Source of the DNA: an uncultured Oscillibacter sp.
GTDB lineage: Bacteria; Bacillota; Clostridia; Oscillospirales; Oscillospiraceae
Length of the DNA stretch: 64,000 bases
Assembly (NCBI GenBank): GCA_910585385.1
Contig: CAJUDV010000009.1
Location: 3,934 to 67,933 of the forward strand
Reading direction: 5' to 3'
In this document: positions 40,840 to 48,850 of the stretch, one piece after another
Numbering within the stretch: position 1 is the first letter of the stretch
Layout of the letters: the number at the start of each line of letters is the position of its first letter
Program-made: the position numbers and the translations under genes
The notes under the pieces: model-generated
Database searches by the model: none
Seen by the model: the letters and a program-made list of their open reading frames with translations, nothing else
What the model was told of the DNA's origin: nothing

Positions 40840-41535
40840 ATGGATCGGTGCTGTGAGATACTCGATTTGAGATATGTATTTGGCGATATTGAGCAGCATG
40901 TTTTTCCGGCTGTCCTCTTTGGAGAGCGCGATGTTGTTCTTGTGGACTGCGGTTATCCCGGCTCGCTTTTTATGATAGAAGAACAGCTCCGTGTCCGCGG
41001 CATTGAGCCTGGCGCCCTCACAAAGCTGCTGCTGACCCATCAGGATGATGACCATATGGGCGCGGCCGCGGAATTGAAAGCGAAGTATCCGGCCATTCAG
41101 ATTCTTGCCTCTGAAATAGAGGCGCCGTATATTTCCGGCAGGCGAAAAAATCTCCGGCTCCGGCAGGGCGAAAAACTGCAGCGCCACCTTCCGGATGACC
41201 AGAAGGCCTTTGGCCAACAGTTCTGCGAAAGATACAGAAATCTCAGTCCTGTTCTTCCGGATGCTTTGCTCCATGACGCTGACAGATTTGATTGGGGCGG
41301 CGGTTGTGAGATTGCCGCCACGCCGGGCCATACGCCGGGGCACATCGCCGTCCGGGCATTGAGTAATGAATACATGATTACTGGAGATGCCGCGGTTCTT
41401 GCGAAAAATGAGCTGGCAGTCGCGAACCCGGAGTTCTGCCTTGATATAAAGGCGGCGGAGCGTTCCCTTGAAAAGATCGCTCGCTTTCGCTGCCGCCGCT
41501 ATATCTGCTATCACGGCGGAATTTTGGAGCGGTGA
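40840..41535 (+). CDS. Metallo-beta-lactamase fold hydrolase
   Basis: A 231-residue protein with the MBL metal motif THQDDDHMG, a later TPGHTPGHIAV and GDAAV, and a C-terminal His in CYHGG. These bind two metal ions in hydrolases such as glyoxalase II-like enzymes. The substrate is unknown. AAAGGAGG precedes the ATG. Codon use is less GC-rich than its neighbours (many A/T-ending codons), which may indicate recent acquisition. Confidence 0.87.
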   Translation: MDRCCEILDLRYVFGDIEQHVFPAVLFGERDVVLVDCGYPGSLFMIEEQLRVRGIEPGALTKLLLTHQDDDHMGAAAELKAKYPAIQILASEIEAPYISGRRKNLRLRQGEKLQRHLPDDQKAFGQQFCERYRNLSPVLPDALLHDADRFDWGGGCEIAATPGHTPGHIAVRALSNEYMITGDAAVLAKNELAVANPEFCLDIKAAERSLEKIARFRCRRYICYHGGILER

Positions 41536-41582
41536 CTTCCGGTCTGCGGGGCGCAGCCCGGTGGATAAAATGGAACAAATGT

Positions 41583-41611
41583 TTGACTTTTGCGAAAAAC
41601 CCTGATATGAT
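41583..41611 (+). promoter_or_regulatory. Promoter of the DUF1385-prmC genes
   Basis: TTGACT (41583-41588), 17 bases and TATGAT (41606-41611), 22 bases before the DUF1385 start. Confidence 0.75.
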
Positions 41612-41633
41612 AGGGTGACAGAAAGGAAATTTC

Positions 41634-42602
41634 ATGGCAGAAGAGAGGAAATCCTGTGCCTTCCGCACCAGCATTGGCGGACAGGCGCTGATTGAGGGCA
41701 TTTTAATGCGGGGGCCGGAGCGGCAGGCCATTGTGGTGCGGGACCAGGAGGGAGCCCTGGTGGAGAAGGTGGAGGAGCTGCGGCTCATCCGTGACCGCTA
41801 CCCCGTTCTGGGGGTCCCCCTGATCCGGGGCACGGTGAACTTTTTGGACTCCATGGTCAAGGGCGTCAAGGCCCTGATGTACTCCGCCGACTTTTACCCC
41901 GAGGAGGAGGCGGCCCAGCCCTCCAAGTTTGACTTGTGGCTGGAGAGGCGCCTGCCGGCCAAAAAGCTGGAGAGCGTCATCGTGGCGCTGGCGGTGGTGA
42001 TGGGCGTGGGACTCAGCGTGTTTCTCTTCATGGTGCTGCCCACCTTCCTCACCGGGGGCATTCTCCACTTTTTCCCCGGCTTTCCCATGTGGGGGCGGAA
42101 CGTGGTGGAGGGCCTTTTGAAGATTGTGATCTTCCTGCTGTACCTCATTGTCTGCTCCCGGCAAAAGGACATCTACCGGGTGTTCCAGTACCACGGCGCG
42201 GAGCACAAGACCATCTTCTGCTATGAGGCGGGGCTGCCGCTGACGGTGGAGAATGTCCGGGCGCAGCCCCGGCACCACCCCCGGTGCGGCACCAGCTTCC
42301 TGTTTGTGGTGATCTTCGTGTCCATTCTCTTCTCCAGCGCGGTGTTCGGCGTCTGGCCCATCACCAGCGTCTGGCTGCGGACGCTGGCCCATCTGCTGCT
42401 GCTGCCCCTGGTGGTGGGGGTGACCTACGAGTTCAACCGCTGGGTGGGCCGGCACGACAACCCGGTGACCCGGGTTCTCACCGCCCCGGGCATGTGGCTC
42501 CAGAACTTTACCACCAACGAGCCGGACGACGGCATGATCGAGTGCGCCATCCGCTCACTGGAGCTGGTGCTGCCCAGTGAGCAGGGCAAGGACAGCTGGT
42601 AA
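41634..42602 (+). CDS. DUF1385 membrane protein
   Basis: A 322-residue protein with the family start SIGGQALIEGILMRGPE, membrane helices at about 115-140, 150-180, 220-240 and 245-265, and the conserved YHGAEHKTIFCYEAG followed by RHHPRCGTSF. DUF1385 genes very often precede prmC-prfA in Firmicutes. GAAAGGAAA precedes the ATG. Function unknown; the conserved His/Cys residues hint at metal or heme binding (inference). Confidence 0.92.
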   Translation: MAEERKSCAFRTSIGGQALIEGILMRGPERQAIVVRDQEGALVEKVEELRLIRDRYPVLGVPLIRGTVNFLDSMVKGVKALMYSADFYPEEEAAQPSKFDLWLERRLPAKKLESVIVALAVVMGVGLSVFLFMVLPTFLTGGILHFFPGFPMWGRNVVEGLLKIVIFLLYLIVCSRQKDIYRVFQYHGAEHKTIFCYEAGLPLTVENVRAQPRHHPRCGTSFLFVVIFVSILFSSAVFGVWPITSVWLRTLAHLLLLPLVVGVTYEFNRWVGRHDNPVTRVLTAPGMWLQNFTTNEPDDGMIECAIRSLELVLPSEQGKDSW

Positions 42603-42620
42603 AAGGATACGAGAAGTAAT

Positions 42621-43487
42621 ATGGCTATCACATATAACAATTTGTATTTGGATATTCGCCAGCAGCTGCGGCGCTCCGGCGTGGAGGCCGCCACGCTGGA
42701 GGCCCGGGAGCTGGTGTGCTTTGGAACCAACAAGAGCCGGGAGGAGCTCCAGCGGGACGGCGGGCTGTACGCCTCCCCGGAGCTGGAGCGGCAGGTGCGG
42801 GCGCTGGTGGAGCGGCGGATGGCCGGGGAGCCGGTGGCGTACCTCATCGGCGAGTGGGAGTTCTATGGCCTGCCCCTGGACATCTCCCCGGACGTGCTGA
42901 TTCCCCGGCCGGACACGGAGGTGCTGGCGGAGGAGGCCATCCGGTACTGCGTGACCCTGGGGGAGTGCCGGGTGTTGGACCTGTGCGCCGGCAGCGGCTG
43001 CGTGGGACTGGCGGTGGGGGCCAAGGTATCCCAGGCCAAGGTGGTGCTGGGGGAGATCTCCGACGCCGCGCTGAAGATCTGCCGCCAGAACATCCGCCGC
43101 AGCGGCCTCTCCGGGCGGGTGGTCCCCCTGCGGATGGACGCCCTGGAAAAGCCGGACAAGACCCTGGGGGAGTTTCAGTGCATTGTGAGCAACCCGCCCT
43201 ATATCCCCCGGGGGGACATCGGCGGGCTGGACGGGTCTGTGCGGGACTACGAGCCCCACCTGGCCCTGGACGGCGGCGAGGACGGTTTGGACTTTTACCG
43301 CGCCGTCTCGGAGAAGTGGCGGGACTGTCTGACCACCGGCGGGCGGCTGTACTTCGAGGTGGGGATCGGCCAGGCCGACGAGGTGCTGCGGATCATGCGG
43401 GCCCAGGGCTTCGGGGACATCCAGATTGTCAAGGACACCCATGACATCCCCCGGGTGGTGTTTGGGACGCTGTGCGGGGAGATCTGA
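42621..43487 (+). CDS. prmC: Release factor glutamine methyltransferase PrmC
   Basis: A 288-residue SAM-dependent enzyme that methylates Gln in the GGQ motif of release factors RF1/RF2. It has an N-terminal helical domain, IPRPDTEVL, the SAM site VLDLCAGSGCVGLAV and the catalytic NPPY at about residue 191. It lies 18 bases after DUF1385 and is likely in the same transcript. Confidence 0.95.
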   Translation: MAITYNNLYLDIRQQLRRSGVEAATLEARELVCFGTNKSREELQRDGGLYASPELERQVRALVERRMAGEPVAYLIGEWEFYGLPLDISPDVLIPRPDTEVLAEEAIRYCVTLGECRVLDLCAGSGCVGLAVGAKVSQAKVVLGEISDAALKICRQNIRRSGLSGRVVPLRMDALEKPDKTLGEFQCIVSNPPYIPRGDIGGLDGSVRDYEPHLALDGGEDGLDFYRAVSEKWRDCLTTGGRLYFEVGIGQADEVLRIMRAQGFGDIQIVKDTHDIPRVVFGTLCGEI

Positions 43488-43499
43488 GAGGAGCGCGCC

Positions 43500-43688
43500 A
43501 TGAAAAGACTGTACAAGGCCCGAAGCGGCAAAATGTTGGAGGGCGTCTGCGCCGGAATCGCCAATTACTTTGCCCTGGACCCCACGCTGGTGCGGCTGGT
43601 GTGGGTGGTCTTTACCGCCATGGGCGGCGCCGGCATCGCGGCCTATATCGTCTGCATGCTGGTGATCCCGGAGGAGCCGGAGAGATAA
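43500..43688 (+). CDS. PspC-domain protein
   Basis: A 62-residue membrane protein consisting of one PspC domain: KARSGKMLEGVCAGIANYFA, LDPTLVRLVWVVFTAMGGAG, AAYIVCMLVIPEEP. PspC domains take part in phage-shock-type membrane stress responses. GAGAGGAG precedes the ATG. It lies between prmC and recA. Confidence 0.93.
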   Translation: MKRLYKARSGKMLEGVCAGIANYFALDPTLVRLVWVVFTAMGGAGIAAYIVCMLVIPEEPER

Positions 43689-43723
43689 CGGAAGAAATTT
43701 TTACATAGACGGAGGAGATACCT

Positions 43724-44830
43724 ATGGCAAAGGAAAAAGCGCCCCTGCCGGCCGCAGCCCCGGCCAACGACCGGAAGAAGGCCATCGACACGGCCATGGC
43801 CCAGATTGAGAAGATGTACGGCAAGGGCTCCATCATGCGCTTTGGCGACAAGGCGGAGATGAATGTGGACTTTATCCCCACCGGCTCCCTGGCCTTGGAC
43901 GTGGCCCTGGGCATCGGGGGACTCCCCAAGGGGCGCATCATCGAGATCTACGGGCCGGAGTCCTCCGGCAAGACCACCCTGGCCCTCCACGTGGTGGCGG
44001 AGGCCCAGAAGCGGGGCGGCGAGGCCGCCTTTGTGGACGCGGAGCACGCCCTGGACCCCACCTACGCCCGGGCGCTGGGCGTCAAGGTGGAGGACCTGCT
44101 GATCTCCCAGCCGGACACCGGCGAGCAGGCCCTGGAGATCACCGAGGCCCTGGTGCGCTCCGGCGCCATTGACGTCATCGTGGTGGACAGTGTGGCAGCC
44201 CTGGTGCCCCGGGCGGAGATCGAGGGCGAGATGGGGGACAGCTACGTGGGCCTCCAGGCCCGGCTCATGAGCCAGGCCCTGCGGAAGCTCACCGGCGCCA
44301 TCGGCAAGACCAACACCATCGTCATCTTCATCAACCAGCTGCGGGAGAAGGTGGGCGTCATGTACGGCAACCCGGAGGTCACCACCGGCGGCCGGGCGCT
44401 GAAGTTCTACTCCTCCGTCCGCATCGACGTGCGCCGGGTGGAGACGCTGAAAAACGGCTCCGAGATGATCGGCAACCGCACCCGGGCCAAGGTGGTGAAG
44501 AACAAGATGGCCCCCCCCTTCCGGGAGGCGGAGTTCGACATCATGTACGGCGAGGGCATCGCCCACGCCGGCGAGCTCATCGACCTGGGGGTGAAGCTGG
44601 ACCTGGTGCAGAAAGCCGGCTCCTGGTTCTCCATGGGGGAGACCCGCATCGGCCAGGGCCGGGAGGCCGCCAAGAACTACCTCCACGACAACCCGGAGGT
44701 GGCCGAGAAGCTGGAGGCGGACATCCGGAAGAACTTCGACAGGCTTTTGAGCAATCAGGCCCGGGCCGCCGCCAAGGCCGCCGGACGGGCCGTGGACGTC
44801 AGCGCTGACGACTTCGACGATGCGGATTGA
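43724..44830 (+). CDS. recA: Recombinase RecA
   Basis: A 368-residue RecA with Walker [10 protein letters not shown] at about residue 77, [31 protein letters not shown], loop L1/L2 region ([34 protein letters not shown]) and the acidic C-terminal tail. It performs homologous recombination and induces the SOS response. GGAGGAG precedes the ATG. The end overlaps recX by 11 bases. No LexA-type box was recognised in the 35-base upstream gap. Confidence 0.98.
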   Translation: MAKEKAPLPAAAPANDRKKAIDTAMAQIEKMYGKGSIMRFGDKAEMNVDFIPTGSLALDVALGIGGLPKGRIIEIYGPESSGKTTLALHVVAEAQKRGGEAAFVDAEHALDPTYARALGVKVEDLLISQPDTGEQALEITEALVRSGAIDVIVVDSVAALVPRAEIEGEMGDSYVGLQARLMSQALRKLTGAIGKTNTIVIFINQLREKVGVMYGNPEVTTGGRALKFYSSVRIDVRRVETLKNGSEMIGNRTRAKVVKNKMAPPFREAEFDIMYGEGIAHAGELIDLGVKLDLVQKAGSWFSMGETRIGQGREAAKNYLHDNPEVAEKLEADIRKNFDRLLSNQARAAAKAAGRAVDVSADDFDDAD

Positions 44831-45434
44831 GCGGGTTGAACCGTCCAGGCGCAAGCAGGGCAGGGTGCTGGTATTTCTGGAGGACGGCGCCTGCCTGAAA
44901 ATCACGGAGCAGGAACTGCTGGACTTCGGCCTCCGGGCCGGAGACCGGCTGGACGGCGGCACTCTGGAGCGGCTGAAAGAGGCCGCCGGCATCTCCAATG
45001 TAAAGGTCACAGCGGCGGACCTGGTGGGCAGGCGGGCCATGAGCCGACATGAGCTGGAGCGGAAGCTGGCGGAAAAGGGCGCCAGCCAGGCGGAGGCCCG
45101 CTACGCCGCGGAGTGGCTGGAGGCCATCGGTGCCATTGACGACCGGGATTACGCCGCTCTGCTGGTCCGGCACTATGGCCAGATGGGCTGGGGCCCCGGC
45201 CGGATTCAGGAGAAGCTGCGGGAGAAGGGGATCCCCCGGGAGCTGTGGGACGAGGCGCTGGAGGAGCTGCCGGAGGCGGCGGGACAGATCGACGCCTTTC
45301 TCGCCGGAAAGCTTCGAGGGCGGGTTCCCGATCCGCGGGAGAAGAAGCGGCTGAGCGACGCGCTGGCGCGGCGGGGGTTCTCCTGGGGGGAGATCCGATC
45401 CGCCTGGCTGCGCCGGGAGGCGGAGGAGATTTGA
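44820..45434 (+). CDS. recX: Regulatory protein RecX
   Basis: A 204-residue all-helical protein with the RecX helices [33 protein letters not shown] and [20 protein letters not shown]. RecX limits RecA filament growth. It starts inside the end of recA (11-base overlap), giving coupled expression. Confidence 0.93.
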   Translation: MRIERVEPSRRKQGRVLVFLEDGACLKITEQELLDFGLRAGDRLDGGTLERLKEAAGISNVKVTAADLVGRRAMSRHELERKLAEKGASQAEARYAAEWLEAIGAIDDRDYAALLVRHYGQMGWGPGRIQEKLREKGIPRELWDEALEELPEAAGQIDAFLAGKLRGRVPDPREKKRLSDALARRGFSWGEIRSAWLRREAEEI

Positions 45435-45479
45435 TTTCTGCGGAATCCGCCCCACGGGAGCGGATTCCGCAGAAATCAA
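45433..45479. terminator. 19-base perfect palindromic hairpin between recX and rimO
   Basis: TGATTTCTGCGGAATCCGC and its exact complement GCGGATTCCGCAGAAATCA are separated by 9 bases. It begins within the recX stop codon. The T-tract is poor, so termination is possible but not certain. Confidence 0.6.
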
Positions 45480-45518
45480 TATACCGATACCGGCCGGGTA
45501 AGAAAAGGAGGTATCCCA

Positions 45519-46838
45519 TTGCGGTACAGAGTTTCATTTATCTCACTGGGCTGCGCGAAAAACCGGGTCAACTGCGAGCAGATGATGTCCGCGGTCCAGG
45601 CCGCGGGCCACGCCGTCCAGGTGGAGCAGGAGGGTTCCGATGTGGTGGTGATCAACACCTGCGGCTTTCTGGCCTCCGCCTGTGAGGAGGCCATCGAGAC
45701 CATTCTGGCGACAGCGGAGCTGAAACGGGCCGGCCAGGTGAAGAAGATTCTGGTGACCGGCTGCATGACCCAGCGGTACAGGGAAGATGTGCTCAGAGAG
45801 CTGCCGGAGGTGGATGGCGCGCTGGGCACCGGCAGCTATGATGACATTGTAAAGGCCATTGACGAGGTGATGGAACAGGGGCTCCGGCCCTGCCATCTGG
45901 GGAACATCCACACCGCCCCACAGGGCGGACCCCGTATTCTCTCCACGCCCCCCTGGTATGCCTACCTGCGCATTGCCGAGGGCTGCGACAACCACTGCGC
46001 CTACTGCGTCATCCCCTCCCTGCGGGGAAAGTACCGCAGCCGTCCCAGGCGGGAGCTGCTGGAGGAGGCGGCGGAGCTCAGCGCCGCCGGCGTAAAGGAG
46101 CTGCTGGTCATCGCCCAGGATATCACCCGCTACGGCACGGACCTCAACGGAGAGCGCCAGCTGGCGCCTTTGCTGCGGGAACTGTGCGGGCTGGACTTCC
46201 GCTGGATACGGCTTCACTACCTGTACCCCGACGAAATTACCGATGAATTGATTGACATAATAGCAAAAGAAAACAAGATATTGCCATATCTGGACATTCC
46301 CATCCAACATTGCAATGACGGAATTTTATCGGCAATGAACCGCCGGGACACCAAAGCGGAACTGACGGCCCTCTTTGGAAAGCTCCGCGCCCGCATCCCC
46401 GGCCTGGTGCTGCGCACCAGCGTCATCACCGGCCTCCCCGGAGAGGGGGAGGCGGAGTTCGAGGAGCTGTGCGAATTCCTGCGGGAGATGAAGATCGAGC
46501 GGGCGGGGGTGTTCCCCTTCTCCCCGGAAGAGGGTACCCCGGCGGCCCGGATGGACCACGTGGACATGGAGGAGGCCAGCCGCCGGGCGGAGCTGGCGGT
46601 GGACGTCCAGTCCGACATCATTGACGAATACAACGGGTCGGTGCTGGGGGAGACGCGGGAGGTCCTGTGCGAGGGATTTGACGGGCAGATGTTCTATGGC
46701 CGCAGCTACGCCGAATCCCCGGACATCGACGGCCGTATTTACTTCAACGCGGACCGTGAGATCCCGCCAGGGGAGTTTGTCACCGTCCGGTTGACTGGCG
46801 TCATGGACGGCGAGCTCACCGGAGAGCTGGCGGAATGA
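45519..46838 (+). CDS. rimO: Ribosomal protein S12 methylthiotransferase RimO
   Basis: A 439-residue radical-SAM enzyme. The UPF0004 domain has ISLGCAKNRVNCE, NTCGF and TGCM cysteines for the second cluster; the radical-SAM motif is C156-x3-C160-x2-C163 in GCDNHCAYCVIPS; a TRAM domain ends the protein. It adds methylthio to an Asp of S12. The start is a TTG with AAAGGAGGTATCCCA upstream. Followed by an ATGA overlap with the next gene. Confidence 0.95.
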   Translation: MRYRVSFISLGCAKNRVNCEQMMSAVQAAGHAVQVEQEGSDVVVINTCGFLASACEEAIETILATAELKRAGQVKKILVTGCMTQRYREDVLRELPEVDGALGTGSYDDIVKAIDEVMEQGLRPCHLGNIHTAPQGGPRILSTPPWYAYLRIAEGCDNHCAYCVIPSLRGKYRSRPRRELLEEAAELSAAGVKELLVIAQDITRYGTDLNGERQLAPLLRELCGLDFRWIRLHYLYPDEITDELIDIIAKENKILPYLDIPIQHCNDGILSAMNRRDTKAELTALFGKLRARIPGLVLRTSVITGLPGEGEAEFEELCEFLREMKIERAGVFPFSPEEGTPAARMDHVDMEEASRRAELAVDVQSDIIDEYNGSVLGETREVLCEGFDGQMFYGRSYAESPDIDGRIYFNADREIPPGEFVTVRLTGVMDGELTGELAE

Positions 46839-47128
46839 GGAGCCCCCTGGAGGAGATTCCCGGCGTGGGGAGGCGGATTGCCGCTGTCATGGAGTCCCTG
46901 GGCATCCGCCAGGTCTCCGATCTGCGGGGCCGGGACCCGGAGGAGCTGTACCTCCGGGAGTGCCTGATGAAGGGATACCGGGAGGACCGCTGCGCCCTGT
47001 ACGTCTGGCGGGCGGCGGTGTACTACGCCGAGCAGGAGAGCCCGGACTCGGAAAAGCTGAAGTGGTGGTATTGGAAGGACAGACCATACCCGCCGGAAAG
47101 AGAGGAAACTCATGAATCTGCCGAATAA
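46835..47128 (+). CDS. Helix-hairpin-helix protein, Cdd1/pathogenicity-locus family
   Basis: A 97-residue protein with one HhH motif (EEIPGVGRRIAAVMESLGIR) and the Cdd1-like stretch RDPEELYLRECLMKGYREDR, CALYVWRAAVYYA. Family members are small putative DNA-binding proteins of unknown role. It overlaps rimO (ATGA) and runs 17 bases into pgsA. Confidence 0.85.
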   Translation: MRSPLEEIPGVGRRIAAVMESLGIRQVSDLRGRDPEELYLRECLMKGYREDRCALYVWRAAVYYAEQESPDSEKLKWWYWKDRPYPPEREETHESAE

Positions 47129-47687
47129 ATTGACCCTCATGCGCATTATATTGACGCCTGTCTTTATGGCGGTGCTGTACTGGGGCTTTCCCGGGGCGGA
47201 TTACGCGGCCCTGGCCATCTTTATCATCGCCAGTCTCACGGACCTGCTGGACGGGAAGATCGCCCGGAAGTATCATCTGGTGACGGACTTTGGGAAGTTC
47301 GCCGACCCCCTGGCGGACAAGATTCTGGTGACCGCCGCCATGCTGTGGTTCGTGGAGGTGGGCCGGATGCCCGCCTGGGCGCTGCTGGTGGTGCTGCTGC
47401 GGGAGTTTGCCGTCAGCGGCCTCAGGATGATCGCCAGCGACAAGGGGCGGGTCATCGCCGCCGGGTGGTCCGGCAAGGTAAAGACCGCCGCCACCATGGT
47501 GTGCCTGATTGTCATGCTCCTGCTGGGGCCGCAGATCGCCTGGGCGGCGTCCGATCCCCTGACCGCTGTGCCTGTTGGCTGGCTGCGGTGGATTGACCCC
47601 GTCTGCGTGTGGGTCATCGTGCTGACCACCCTCTACTCCGGCGTGGAGTACTTTGTGAAGAACCGGGACGTCATCGCCTCGGCGTGA
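47112..47687 (+). CDS. pgsA: CDP-diacylglycerol-glycerol-3-phosphate 3-phosphatidyltransferase
   Basis: A 191-residue membrane enzyme of phosphatidylglycerol synthesis with the CDP-alcohol phosphotransferase motif DLLDGKIARKYHLVTDFGKF followed by ADPLADK (DG..AR...G...D...D). About five membrane helices. It starts in the end of the preceding gene, behind CCGGAAAGAGAGG. The rimO-Cdd1-pgsA order is common in Clostridia. Confidence 0.95.
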   Translation: MNLPNKLTLMRIILTPVFMAVLYWGFPGADYAALAIFIIASLTDLLDGKIARKYHLVTDFGKFADPLADKILVTAAMLWFVEVGRMPAWALLVVLLREFAVSGLRMIASDKGRVIAAGWSGKVKTAATMVCLIVMLLLGPQIAWAASDPLTAVPVGWLRWIDPVCVWVIVLTTLYSGVEYFVKNRDVIASA

Positions 47688-47696
47688 GAAAATGTG

Positions 47697-47730
47697 AAAA
47701 CCCGGCTGTGAGAAATCACAGCCGGGTTTT
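47697..47730 (+). terminator. Terminator between convergent pgsA and queH
   Basis: AAAACCCGGCTGTGA-GAAA-TCACAGCCGGGTTTT, a 15-base perfect stem usable in both directions. Confidence 0.9.
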
Positions 47731-47805
47731 GTGTGCTGTGCCCGGGCCGCCTCCGGAGTCCATACAGGGGGGCGGGGAGACACGGAGCTGGTTTGCGGGC
47801 CTGCT

Positions 47806-48372
47806 TCATGGCTCCATGAACCGCTCCCGGTCCCGCCGGATCTGCTTTTCGTACCGGTCCTCCTCAGAGAAGACGCAGCCGCAGTACTTCTGCATGTAGA
47901 ACCCCAGCTCCCGGGCTCGCTGGTTCCCGGCCCGGAAATTGGGCCGGAAGTCGCGGTACAAAAACGCCACGCCGTACCGCCTCGCATAGGCCTCCGCCGC
48001 CCGGACGATGCCCTCATGGTCCTGGTAGAGGCTGGAGAGCAGGGTGGTGGTGAAGGCGGCAAAGCCGTGGTCCGCGGCGTATTTTGCCGTGCCCTCCAGC
48101 CGGTGGGCGTAGCAGTAGGCGCAGCGGCGGTCGATGTCCGCCGCCACGTGGCGGCAGAAGTCCCGCAGGCCGTAGTCCTCCAGGACCCGCACCTCCATGC
48201 CGATGGTGGGGGCGTACTCCAGCAGGCAGTCCCGCCGGGCCTGGTACTCCTTCCAGGGGTGGATGTTGGGGTTGTACCAAAACGCCACCGGCTCGATGCC
48301 CTCCCGGCGCAGGGGGTCGATGCAGGAGAGGGAGCAGGGGGCGCAGCAGGTGTGGAGCAGGACGGTTTTCAT
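47806..48372 (-). CDS. queH: Epoxyqueuosine reductase QueH
   Basis: A 188-residue protein with the QueH (DUF208) metal cysteines: HTCCAPCS at the N-terminus, RRCAYCYAHRLE in the middle and YCGCVFSEEDR near the C-terminus. QueH makes queuosine from epoxyqueuosine in tRNA with an Fe-S cluster and is unrelated to QueG. A GAGGAA site precedes the ATG. The length is normal. Confidence 0.95.
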   Translation of the reverse strand: MKTVLLHTCCAPCSLSCIDPLRREGIEPVAFWYNPNIHPWKEYQARRDCLLEYAPTIGMEVRVLEDYGLRDFCRHVAADIDRRCAYCYAHRLEGTAKYAADHGFAAFTTTLLSSLYQDHEGIVRAAEAYARRYGVAFLYRDFRPNFRAGNQRARELGFYMQKYCGCVFSEEDRYEKQIRRDRERFMEP

Positions 48373-48498
48373 GGCTCATTCCTCGTTTCTGTTCTGATTC
48401 GCGGTCTCAAAAAACGCCTGATGTCTGGTTTCGCGCGCCGCCTCATTTTTAAGAGACGTGACAGGGCGCCCTCATCAGATGTTAGCATGAATAGGACA

Positions 48499-48526
48499 AG
48501 TATATCATAAGAAAAAGAGAAGACAA
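48499..48526 (-). promoter_or_regulatory. Promoter of queH
   Basis: On the minus strand TTGTCT (48526-48521), 16 bases and TATACT (48504-48499). It begins 5 bases from repeat copy C. Confidence 0.6.
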
Positions 48527-48530
48527 TCCC

Positions 48531-48695
48531 TAGAGTCTGTATTAAAACCGTCAAAACGCCGTCTTAGGGCGCCTTTTTCCGCCGGGGCTGTATTGATTTG
48601 ACTTGAAATCCGCCAGGATTCCCGCGTCAAATCGCCTTGCCCGACAGAAAAATCTGCTCCAATCCGGCATTCTGCCGGTTTTAAAACAGACTCTA
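48531..48695. repeat. 165-bp palindromic repeat, copy C
   Basis: Ends TAGAGTCTGTATTAAAACCG and CGGTTTTAAAACAGACTCTA (19 of 20 complementary), both set in CTAG. Over 90% identical by eye to copy B along its whole length. It separates the divergent queH and dehydratase-activase genes; the rest of the gap (48696-48850) is AT-rich with no clear promoter. Confidence 0.9.
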
Positions 48696-48850
48696 GATTC
48701 CTATAAATTTCTTAACAGTTTTTTTACACTCTTTGCAGATTTTCGCAATTGCATATTTTGTCGGAAGAGAGTAAAATACCTGAGAATGAAAAGATTGCGG
48801 CAGAGCGTAAAAAAACCGGCGCAACCGTTTTCCTAAAGGAGGAACCAGCC

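Noticed and set aside
48369..48554. A 61-codon minus ORF upstream of queH
   Set aside because: It overlaps the queH promoter and repeat copy C and has no ribosome site.
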